Assembly (NCBI GenBank): GCA_013695575.1
Contig: JACDAF010000146.1
Coordinates: 1-6,076, forward strand
DNA length: 6,076 nucleotides
Direction: 5' to 3'
From: Chloroflexota bacterium
Lineage (GTDB): Bacteria; Chloroflexota; Limnocylindria; P2-11E
Positions 1 to 5,985 of the stretch are shown here, one piece after another (positions within the stretch are counted from its first letter, which is position 1; the number at the start of each line of letters is the position of its first letter). The notes under the pieces are model-generated. The model did not search any database. It was not told the DNA's origin and saw only the letters and a list, made by a program, of their open reading frames with translations. The translations under genes and the position numbers were made by a program.

Positions 1-917
1 TCCTCCAGCGACGCCTCGAGCGTCACATACGAGCCCGTGCGCGGCTGGGCCAGCGGCGCCACAGCCGTCTGGCGGCGGCGTGGCGGGAGGCCTGGTCCGA
101 TGACGAGCCAGTGCAGGTGGGGTGTGACGCCGGGCGCTCCGGCGTTCGCCTCGATGCGGAAGCCCTGCTCGTGCAGGCCGACCGACCGCGCGACCGCCTG
201 CACCGCGCGGATCATCGCCGCGAGCAGCGCCGGGTCCGCCGCCTCGTCGGCCATGAGCGATGCGACGTGCGTCTTGGGGATCACCACCGCGTGGGTGACG
301 TACTCGGGATAGGGATGCTCGAAGGCGAGCACGAGGTCGTCCTCGTGGATGACGCGGACCTTCAGCTTGCCGCTGAGGACGTCCTCGCAGTACCAGTCCC
401 GTTTGTTTCCCAGGGCGTCGGCGAGCGACCCGCGGGGATCCGGACCCGCGATGGCCCCTCCCGTCGGCTGCTCCCGCCGGGCGAGCGCCGTGAGGACCTC
501 GTGCCGGACCTGCTGCATCGTCGCGCCGAGCGATTGGAGGACGCCGGAGGCGATCCCCTCACCCTCACGGGCCAAACCGAGCAGGAGATGCTCGGGGCCG
601 ACGTGAGCATGACCGAGCTTCCTCGACTCGTCGATGGCGAGCTCGATGACCTTCTTCGCGCGCGGCGAGATCGTGATCTCGCCGGGCGTCGTCGCCTCCT
701 GGCCGCGGCCGATGATGAACTCGACCGCCGAGCGGAGCTTCCCGAGCTCCGCCCCGAGCGACAGGAGCACTCGTGCGGCGGCGCTCTCGCCCTCGCGCAC
801 GAGGCCGATCAGCAGGTGCTCGGTGCCGATGTAGGTGTGGTTGAACCGCGTGGCCTCGTCCTGCGCGAGCGCGAGGACCCGCTTCGCCCGATCGTTGAAA
901 CGGTCGAACGGTCCCAT
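1..917 (-). CDS. Double Clp N-terminal domain fused to a HIT-like domain (partial, runs off the left edge)
   Basis: The frame is open from an ATG at 917 to the window edge: 305 codons with no stop and no 3' end. Residues about 4-75 and 79-146 are two Clp_N repeats like the N-terminal domain of ClpC/ClpA, with paired signatures IGTEHLLIGLVREGE (30-44) and VGPEHLLLGLAREGE (106-120) and a second-repeat start at SPRAKKVIELA. In ClpC this domain binds substrates and adaptors. No Walker A or AAA+ module follows. A Gly/Pro-rich linker (about 147-165) leads into a HIT-type domain: DWYCEDVLSGK (174-184), HAVVIPKTHVASL (209-221), then NAGAPG (258-263) and HLHW (267-270). HIT proteins are nucleotide hydrolases or transferases using a HxHxH motif; here the third position is Leu271. 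The ATG was chosen because MGPFDRFNDRAKRVLALAQ matches usual Clp_N starts. No clear Shine-Dalgarno is visible. It lies 34 bases after mutM on the same strand. Both domain assignments are strong; the function is unknown. Confidence 0.88.
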   Translation of the reverse strand, partial: MGPFDRFNDRAKRVLALAQDEATRFNHTYIGTEHLLIGLVREGESAAARVLLSLGAELGKLRSAVEFIIGRGQEATTPGEITISPRAKKVIELAIDESRKLGHAHVGPEHLLLGLAREGEGIASGVLQSLGATMQQVRHEVLTALARREQPTGGAIAGPDPRGSLADALGNKRDWYCEDVLSGKLKVRVIHEDDLVLAFEHPYPEYVTHAVVIPKTHVASLMADEAADPALLAAMIRAVQAVARSVGLHEQGFRIEANAGAPGVTPHLHWLVIGPGLPPRRRQTAVAPLAQPRTGSYVTLEASLE

Positions 918-922
918 CAGCG

Positions 923-934
923 TCCGGCGCCGGA
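923..934. repeat. Perfect 12-bp palindrome in the mutM/Clp_N-HIT gap
   Basis: TCCGGCGCCGGA is a perfect inverted repeat ending 5 bases upstream of the ATG at 917, in the 34-base gap after mutM. It occupies the place where a Shine-Dalgarno would sit, and no purine-rich ribosome site is seen nearby. It could fold as a short RNA stem or serve as a dimeric protein site. In DNA this G+C-rich it may also be chance. No U-tract follows, so it does not look like a terminator. Confidence 0.3.
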
Positions 935-951
935 ACGGCTTCGTCGCGACA

Positions 952-1830
952 CTACGACCTCCTCCGCGGTGCACGTTGGCAGCGGGGGCAGTGGAAGGTG
1001 CCCCGCCCGCCGACGACGGTGCGCCTGATCTCACCGCCACAGCGGGAGCACGGCTCGCCCGCACGGCCATAGACCTCGAACTCGCGCTGCATGCGGCCGC
1101 GCTCGCCCCTCGCGTCGACGTAGTCGCTCAGCGACGAGCCGCCGAAGCGGATCCCCTTCCGCAGCACCCAGCGGAGCGCCTCCTGGAGCCGGATGGTCTC
1201 GTCCGCGCGGAGCGATCCGGCCGCGCGGAGCGGATGGATGCGCGCCCGCCACAGCGCTTCGATCGCGTAGATGTTCCCGATGCCGGCGATGCCGCGGCCG
1301 TCGAGCAGGAGCGGCTTGACCGCTGCGCGGGCGCGGCGCGCGAGGAACGACGCGAGCCATCGGACCGTGAAGCCACGGGACAGCGGCTCCATGCCCAGCG
1401 ACGCGTGCAATGGTGCCTTCGCGAGGCGACGCTCCGGCCCGCGCTCCGGCGCGATCTCGGTCCGATCGACGAGGATCATGCGGCCGAACTTGCGGGTGTC
1501 CGAGAACGCGAGCGCGCTGCCGTCGGCGAAGTCGATCGTTCCTCGCACGAACCGGTCTCCGTCCGGTGCGCCCGCCTCGCGGAAGAGCAGCTTTCCGGTC
1601 ATGCGCAGTGACACCACGAGGGCCTCGTCCCCGTCCAGGTCGAAGACGACAAGCTTCCCGCGCCGCCGCACCGCGTCGATACGCCTGCCGCCGAGCCGCG
1701 CCGCGACCAATGCCACAGGCTCGGGGTCGGTGAGCTTGTGCCAGTCCGCGCGGAACCCACTGACGGTGCGGCCGACGACCAGGCCGCGCAGCTGGCGGGC
1801 GATGGTCTCGACCTCTGGCAGCTCAGGCAT
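952..1830 (-). CDS. mutM: Formamidopyrimidine-DNA glycosylase (Fpg/MutM)
   Basis: Bifunctional base-excision repair enzyme of 292 residues: it removes oxidised purines such as 8-oxoguanine and formamidopyrimidines and nicks the abasic site by beta/delta elimination. The N-terminus MPELPEVETI carries the catalytic Pro2 (Schiff base) and Glu3 once Met is removed. Lys59 in RRRGKLVVF and the RMTGKL loop (76-81) are in place, as is FSDTRKFGRM (109-118). The helix-two-turn-helix follows as IAGIGNIYAIEALW (181-194), where the residue after NIYA is Ile rather than the frequent Asp or Ser. The C-terminal zinc finger is complete, with Cys261, Cys264, Cys281 and Cys284, and ends in GRGTFHCPRCQ. Length is slightly above the usual 270-290 because of a short basic tail (RRRS). 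The ATG overlaps the polA stop as ATGCCTGA, suggesting translational coupling to polA; no separate ribosome site is evident. Assignment is very secure. Confidence 0.97.
   Translation of the reverse strand: MPELPEVETIARQLRGLVVGRTVSGFRADWHKLTDPEPVALVAARLGGRRIDAVRRRGKLVVFDLDGDEALVVSLRMTGKLLFREAGAPDGDRFVRGTIDFADGSALAFSDTRKFGRMILVDRTEIAPERGPERRLAKAPLHASLGMEPLSRGFTVRWLASFLARRARAAVKPLLLDGRGIAGIGNIYAIEALWRARIHPLRAAGSLRADETIRLQEALRWVLRKGIRFGGSSLSDYVDARGERGRMQREFEVYGRAGEPCSRCGGEIRRTVVGGRGTFHCPRCQRAPRRRS
1823..1830 (-). other. polA stop / mutM start overlap (ATGCCTGA)
   Basis: The mutM ATG lies 5 bases before the end of the polA reading frame, in a different frame, giving an 8-base overlap. There is no purine-rich ribosome site directly upstream in the polA 3' end. 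Ribosomes finishing polA could therefore restart on mutM, which would tie production of the gap-filling polymerase to that of the glycosylase. Confidence 0.85.
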
Positions 1831-4597
1831 GGGCGGGTTGAGCGGCGAGGGGGACCATCTCGTCCCAGTTCTCGCCCGCGCGGACGTCGACCACCAGCGG
1901 GACGTCGAGCTCGTACGCGCCCACCATCTCGCCGCGCACGAGCCTCGCGACGTCGTGGACCTGGGCCACGGGGACCTCCAGCACGAGCTCGTCGTGGACC
2001 TGCAGCACGAGGACCGCCGCGAGGCCGCTGTCGGCGAGCGCGCCGCGCACGCTCACCATCGCCAGCTTCATGATGTCGGCCGCGGTGCCCTGGATCGGCA
2101 TGTTGATCGCCATCCGCTCTGCGGCACCCCGGACCGCCGAGTTCGCGCTGGTCATGTCCGCGATGTAGCGGCGGCGCCCCAGCAGCGTCTCGACATAGCC
2201 CTGCTCGATGCAGAACGCCTTCGTTTCGATGACGTAGCGACGGACCTGCGGGTAGCGCTTGAAGTACTCGTCGATGAAGCGGGCCGCCTCCTCACGCGCC
2301 ATGCCCATCCGCCAGGCCAGCCCGAAGTCGCTCATCCCGTAGACGATGCCGAAGTTGAGCATCTTCGCGACGCTGCGCTGCTCGCGCGTGACCTCGCTCT
2401 CGGCCACCCCGAAGCCCGCCGCGGCCGTGCGGGTGTGGATGTCAGCCCCTGCCCGGAATCCCTCGATGAGCGCGGGGTCCTGGCACACGTGTGCGAGCAC
2501 GCGGAGCTCGATCTGCGAGTAGTCGGCAGCAAGGAGCACGTGCTCGGACGCGCCCGCGACGAAGGCGCGGCGGATCCGTCGGCCGAGCGGCGTGCGGATC
2601 GGGATGTTCTGGAGGTTGGGAGCGCGGCTGGAGAGCCGGCCTGTCGAGGCCACGGCCTGCTCGAACGTCGTGTGCACGCGCCCGGTCTCGGGATCGATGA
2701 GCGCTCCGAGCCCTTCCGCGTACGTCGAGCGGAGCTTCTCGACCTCGCGGTACTCGAGGATCTTCTCGATGACCGGGTGCGCCCCTCGCAGCTCCTCGAG
2801 CACGGCGGCGTCCGTCGAGTAGCCCGTCTTGTTCCGCCGCCCACGCGGCAGCTTGAGCTCGGTGAACAGCAGCTCCTCGAGCTGCTTCGGCGACGCGATC
2901 GCGAATTCGTGGCCGACGGCCTCATGCGCCTCGCGCTGGATCCGCGCGACCTCGCCCGCGAACTCCGTCGCGAGTCCCGCGAGGTAGCGCGTGTCCACGG
3001 CGATCCCGGCCTCCTCCATCTCGACGAGCACATCGACGAGCGGGCCTTCGATGTCGCGGTACAGCCGCGACATGCCGAGGCGCTCGAGGTCGTCCGTGAA
3101 GATCGCGGCGAGCCGCTCCGTCGCTGCGGCCGACGCGCCGGCACGAACGAGGCGCTCATCGAGCGATGGAACGCGGTCCCTGTCCTTGCGATCCGGGACC
3201 GGAAGCGCCGGGATCTGCAGGCGCAGGCGATCCGCCGCGAGATCGTCCAGCGCGTGGAAGCGGCGGCTCGCGTTCACCAGGTACGAGGCGAGCATCGTGT
3301 CGATCTGCAATCCGCCGAGATCCGCGCCCGCGCGCCGCAGCGCGCGCCGCGCGGTCTTCGCATCGTGCGCGCTCTTGTCGACGGTCGGATCGCGCAGGAG
3401 GTCCGCTAGGGGAGCCGGGACCGTTCGCCCGACGGGAAGGTAGTACACGCCGTCGCCGGCCGCGAGCCCGATGCCCACGAGCCGCGGGTGCCGCGACTGG
3501 TCGACATCAGCGAAGATCCCGAATGAGCGGCGCGTGCGCAGCGTCACGACGAGGTCGGACAGATCCGCATCGACAAGGAGGCGCGTCGGGATCTCGCTCA
3601 CCGGCGTGGGAGCGGCCGGCTCGAGGCCCAGCGACAGCTGGCCCCCGCTCATCGCCGGTGAGGAGCTCCGCGCCGCGGGAGTCGCGCCCCCCGCTCCCGG
3701 ACCAGCGACCGGCCCAGCGGGCGCGCTGTTGCCGTCCGCGGGTGGGAGCCGCGCGATGAGGCTGCGGAACTCGAGGTCGCGGAAGAGATCGACGACACCC
3801 TGCCGCTCGTACGCGCCACGCCGCGTCCGCTCAAGCTCCAGCACGACGGGCAGGTCGCACACGATCCGCGACATCTCGCGGCTGTGCAGCACCTGCTCCC
3901 GGCTCGCGGCAAGGCTCTCGCGCAGCTTCGGGGTGAACCGGGCGAGATCCGCGTACACGCCCTCGACGTCCCCGTTCTCCGCGATGAGCTTCGCCGCCGT
4001 CTTCTCGCCCACGCCGGGCACGCCCGGGATGTTGTCCGTGGTGTCGCCCTTGAGCGCCTTGTAGTCGACCATCTGCGATGGTCGCAGGGCGAAGCGCTCG
4101 AAGATCTTCGCCTCGTCGTAGACGACCGTGTTCTGAAAGCCCTGGCGGGTCGTCATGAGCCGCACGTGCGGCGTGACGAGCTGGAGGGTGTCGAGGTCAC
4201 CCGAGAGGATCACCGTCTCAAGACCTGCCCCTTCGGCCTGCTGCGCGAGCGTGCCGATGACGTCGTCCGCCTCGTAGCCGGGGAGGGAGTACATCGGAAC
4301 GCTGAAGCGCTCGAGAAACTCCTTGCACCGCTCGAACTGCGGCCGCAGCTCGTCCGGCATCGGCCTTCGGGTCGCCTTGTAGGTCGGGTCCTTTTCCTTT
4401 CTGAAGGTCGGGACAGGGAGGTCAAAGCACGCGGCGATGTGCTGCGGGCCGGTCTCCTGGATGGCTTTCAGGAGGATCGAGGCGAAGCCGAACGCCGCGT
4501 TCACGAGCTCGCCCTTGGTCGTCGTGAGCGGCGGGATCGCGAAGTAGCCGCGGTAGATGAGGCTATTCGAGTCGATGAGCAGGAGCCGCCCGGCCAT
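1823..4597 (-). CDS. polA: DNA polymerase I, with a degenerate 3'-5' exonuclease domain
   Basis: Family A polymerase of 924 residues that fills gaps in repair and removes RNA primers. The 5'-3' exonuclease domain (1-280) keeps its acidic sites: LLLIDSNSLIYR (5-16), YEADD (108-112), SGDLD (132-136) and GDTTDNIPGVPGVGEKTAAK (184-203). A Pro/Ala/Gly-rich linker (285-338) leads to the proofreading fold (340-505), which has lost key residues: Exo I reads FADVDQSRH with no clear DxE, and the Exo III YxxxD region is Ala/Gly-rich. The polymerase domain has STGRLSS (651-657), motif A DYSQIELRVLAH (692-703), motif B R741/K745/F749/Y753 and motif C QVHDE (866-870). Phe749 is the dideoxynucleotide-discriminating type. 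The start MAGRLLLIDS was chosen because family members begin just there; an in-frame ATG at 4645 would add 16 unconserved residues and overlap the anti-sigma gene. Only a weak GAG precedes it. It is 16 bases after the anti-sigma stop. Confidence 0.97.
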   Translation of the reverse strand: MAGRLLLIDSNSLIYRGYFAIPPLTTTKGELVNAAFGFASILLKAIQETGPQHIAACFDLPVPTFRKEKDPTYKATRRPMPDELRPQFERCKEFLERFSVPMYSLPGYEADDVIGTLAQQAEGAGLETVILSGDLDTLQLVTPHVRLMTTRQGFQNTVVYDEAKIFERFALRPSQMVDYKALKGDTTDNIPGVPGVGEKTAAKLIAENGDVEGVYADLARFTPKLRESLAASREQVLHSREMSRIVCDLPVVLELERTRRGAYERQGVVDLFRDLEFRSLIARLPPADGNSAPAGPVAGPGAGGATPAARSSSPAMSGGQLSLGLEPAAPTPVSEIPTRLLVDADLSDLVVTLRTRRSFGIFADVDQSRHPRLVGIGLAAGDGVYYLPVGRTVPAPLADLLRDPTVDKSAHDAKTARRALRRAGADLGGLQIDTMLASYLVNASRRFHALDDLAADRLRLQIPALPVPDRKDRDRVPSLDERLVRAGASAAATERLAAIFTDDLERLGMSRLYRDIEGPLVDVLVEMEEAGIAVDTRYLAGLATEFAGEVARIQREAHEAVGHEFAIASPKQLEELLFTELKLPRGRRNKTGYSTDAAVLEELRGAHPVIEKILEYREVEKLRSTYAEGLGALIDPETGRVHTTFEQAVASTGRLSSRAPNLQNIPIRTPLGRRIRRAFVAGASEHVLLAADYSQIELRVLAHVCQDPALIEGFRAGADIHTRTAAAGFGVAESEVTREQRSVAKMLNFGIVYGMSDFGLAWRMGMAREEAARFIDEYFKRYPQVRRYVIETKAFCIEQGYVETLLGRRRYIADMTSANSAVRGAAERMAINMPIQGTAADIMKLAMVSVRGALADSGLAAVLVLQVHDELVLEVPVAQVHDVARLVRGEMVGAYELDVPLVVDVRAGENWDEMVPLAAQPAHA

Positions 4598-4613
4598 CGC
4601 TCGAGTATGAGTT

Positions 4614-5255
4614 CTAGACGGCTCGGAGCCTCCGGTGCGCGACAAGCGCGAGGATGCCGCTCACCGCGGCGAGGCCGAGCCAGAGCCACGGCGAGGGCCC
4701 GATCCGCGGCGGCTCGGGGGCTGCGCGCACCGCGTCTGCCGGGGGCGCAACCTCGGCGCGCGCACCCGACCCGGTCGCGGCGGGGCTGGCGAACGCGGTG
4801 GAGCGGCCTTGCTCCTGGAGCGCGATCGTCGGCGAGGCGGCCGGTGCGGGAACGGCGCCACGGTCAAGAGCGGTCGCCTGAGGCGCTGCCGCCGGACCGG
4901 CCTCCCGGCTCGAGGTGGTCTGGGCGCTCCCGCCGGCGCGACCCCCGCCCATCCGCCAGCCCGTATCGAGCGTCGCGGACGCCATGAAGACCAGCACGAA
5001 GACCCCCGCAAGCACGGCCGACAACGAGCGCACCGGCCGAAGCCAGGCGAAGCGCGTCTCGAGCGAGGGCACCAGACGCCGCGACGGATCTGGTCGTGGC
5101 AGCGCCGCGATGAGGCGCGCCGTTGCCGAGAGCTCGGCCGCCGCAGCCCGGCAGGCGGCGCACGCGGCCAGATGGTCGTCGACGAGCGCACGATCGGCCG
5201 ACGCCAGCGCGCCGTCGAGGTAGGCGGACAGGTCGTCACGGACGTGCTGCTGCAT
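4614..5255 (-). CDS. Anti-sigma factor, zinc-finger (zf-HC2/ZAS-like) with two transmembrane segments
   Basis: Predicted 213-residue membrane protein encoded directly after the sigma factor, which it probably binds and holds inactive at the cytoplasmic face. The N-terminal anti-sigma domain shows DDLSAYLDGAL (7-17) and HLAACAACR with His28, Cys32 and Cys35, the Hx3Cx2C zinc motif. A hydrophobic segment at about 78-95 (LSAVLAGVFVLVFMASA) is followed by an Ala/Pro/Gly/Ser-rich stretch of about 90 residues. A second hydrophobic segment (about 189-206, PWLWLGLAAVSGILALVA) ends in a short basic tail HRRLRAV. By charge this predicts both ends in the cytoplasm and the low-complexity stretch outside. 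Many anti-sigma factors have one membrane segment; the second is less usual. The ATG was chosen for its match to the domain start and the AAGGAG just upstream. The gap to the sigma factor stop is 37 bases. The signal sensed cannot be read from the sequence. Confidence 0.9.
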   Translation of the reverse strand: MQQHVRDDLSAYLDGALASADRALVDDHLAACAACRAAAAELSATARLIAALPRPDPSRRLVPSLETRFAWLRPVRSLSAVLAGVFVLVFMASATLDTGWRMGGGRAGGSAQTTSSREAGPAAAPQATALDRGAVPAPAASPTIALQEQGRSTAFASPAATGSGARAEVAPPADAVRAAPEPPRIGPSPWLWLGLAAVSGILALVAHRRLRAV

Positions 5256-5257
5256 CA

Positions 5258-5263
5258 CTCCTT
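5258..5263 (-). promoter_or_regulatory. Shine-Dalgarno of the anti-sigma gene
   Basis: AAGGAG on the minus strand stands only 2 bases before the ATG at 5255, closer than the usual 5-9. A GTG codon directly precedes the ATG, and no better-spaced start exists in the conserved domain. It is the only clear ribosome site among the six genes here and supports the start at 5255. Confidence 0.5.
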
Positions 5264-5292
5264 GAACGCCCGCCGGGACAACTCGGTTCCCG

Positions 5293-5985
5293 TCATCCGG
5301 CGGGACCGCGCCAGCCACGCGCGACGAGGGCGTTGCGCGCCGCGAGACGCCCGCGGTGGATCCGCGATTTGACGGTCCCGACCTCCGCGCCCGTGATCCG
5401 GGCGATCTCCTCGTAATCGAAGCCTTCCACGTCGCGCAACAGCACCGCCGCTCGCTGCTCCGCGGGGATGCCCCCAAGCGCCTCCTCGACGACACGCACC
5501 GCTTCACGGTCCGCCGCAAGATCGTCAAGGTCCGGACCGCCCGCGACCGGCTCTGCCCATGTGACGACCTCGTCCTGCGCCGGCTCCAGTGGAAGCTCGC
5601 CGCGGCGCCGGCGCGCACGCACGATGTCGATCGCGCGGTTCGTCGCGATGCGGAAGAGCCACGCCCGGAACGACGTTCCCTGGAACGACGAGATCGAGCG
5701 CCAGGCCGAGACGCAGGCATCCTGCACGACGTCCTCCGCCTCCCCACCGGGACCGAGGATGCGCGCGACATGCGCGTAGACGCCGTCGGCATGCTCCGCG
5801 AGCAGGGCCTCGAAGGCGCGCGCGTCGCCGCGCCGCGCGCGCTCGATGCGGTCATCGCTGGCCCGCCTGGAGCCTTCCGCTTTCGGAGTCTCGAAGTCCT
5901 TACCGCCCTTCCCTCTGTAGAGTTGCCGAGTGGCCGACGAGCAACGGAAACGCGTCGTGGTGATCGGCGAAGACGACGAGCCCAT
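5293..5985 (-). CDS. ECF-family RNA polymerase sigma factor (sigma-70 regions 2 and 4; start uncertain)
   Basis: Sigma factor that would direct RNA polymerase to a specific promoter set, released when the adjacent anti-sigma factor lets go. With the ATG at 5985 the product has 230 residues. Region 2 covers about 48-125: DDRIERARRGDARAFEALL, then EAEDVVQDACVSAWRSISSF (82-101) and FRAWLFRIATNRAIDIVRARRR (107-128). Region 4 covers about 163-215: LGGIPAEQRAAVLLRDVEGF and the helix-turn-helix YEEIARITGAEVGTVKSRIHRGR. There is no region 3 and no C-terminal extension, as expected of ECF sigmas. The first 45 residues (low complexity, then basic) match nothing in the family. They overlap the divergent response-regulator gene by 56 bases, yet no ATG, GTG or TTG exists in this frame between 5985 and region 2. 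The true start may be a rare codon, or an indel may be present. The family call is very secure; the N-terminus is not. Confidence 0.9.
   Translation of the reverse strand: MGSSSSPITTTRFRCSSATRQLYRGKGGKDFETPKAEGSRRASDDRIERARRGDARAFEALLAEHADGVYAHVARILGPGGEAEDVVQDACVSAWRSISSFQGTSFRAWLFRIATNRAIDIVRARRRRGELPLEPAQDEVVTWAEPVAGGPDLDDLAADREAVRVVEEALGGIPAEQRAAVLLRDVEGFDYEEIARITGAEVGTVKSRIHRGRLAARNALVARGWRGPAG
5918..5923 (+). promoter_or_regulatory. Possible -10 element for a leaderless response-regulator transcript
   Basis: TAGAGT fits the TANNNT form of a housekeeping -10 box and is preceded by TG. Its last base lies 6 bases upstream of the GTG at 5930, so transcription would begin at or next to the start codon. 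No Shine-Dalgarno precedes that GTG, which fits a leaderless message. No good -35 box is visible about 17 bases upstream (AGTCCT at best). Short motifs like this occur by chance, so the call is tentative. Confidence 0.3.

Noticed and set aside
480..917. Remnant of a full-length clpC gene
   Set aside because: After the second repeat there is no Walker A, Walker B or AAA+ sequence. The frame passes smoothly into a HIT-type domain without a stop or frameshift, so it is a fusion and not a truncated ClpC.
111..1028. Plus-strand open frame of 305 codons opposite the Clp_N-HIT gene
   Set aside because: The minus-strand frame has clear Clp_N and HIT signatures. The plus-strand product has no recognisable domain and runs into mutM.
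1271..3409. Long plus-strand open frame of 712 codons opposite polA and mutM
   Set aside because: It is antisense to two secure genes. It is rich in Arg, Ala, Asp and Leu with no recognisable domain, as expected from the codon-position bias of high-GC coding DNA read on the other strand.
4598..4645. Upstream polA start giving 16 extra residues
   Set aside because: The extra residues overlap the anti-sigma gene and are not Pol I-like. Family members begin at the position of MAGRLLLIDS.
3884..4987. Plus-strand open frame of 367 codons opposite the 5' end of polA and the anti-sigma gene
   Set aside because: It is a shadow frame with Arg-rich, low-complexity translation and no motif, and it spans the boundary between two real minus-strand genes.
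5256..5855. Upstream extension of the anti-sigma frame to an ATG at 5855
   Set aside because: The added residues are an Arg/Ser-rich out-of-frame reading of the sigma factor gene. The anti-sigma domain begins at the ATG at 5255, next to an AAGGAG.
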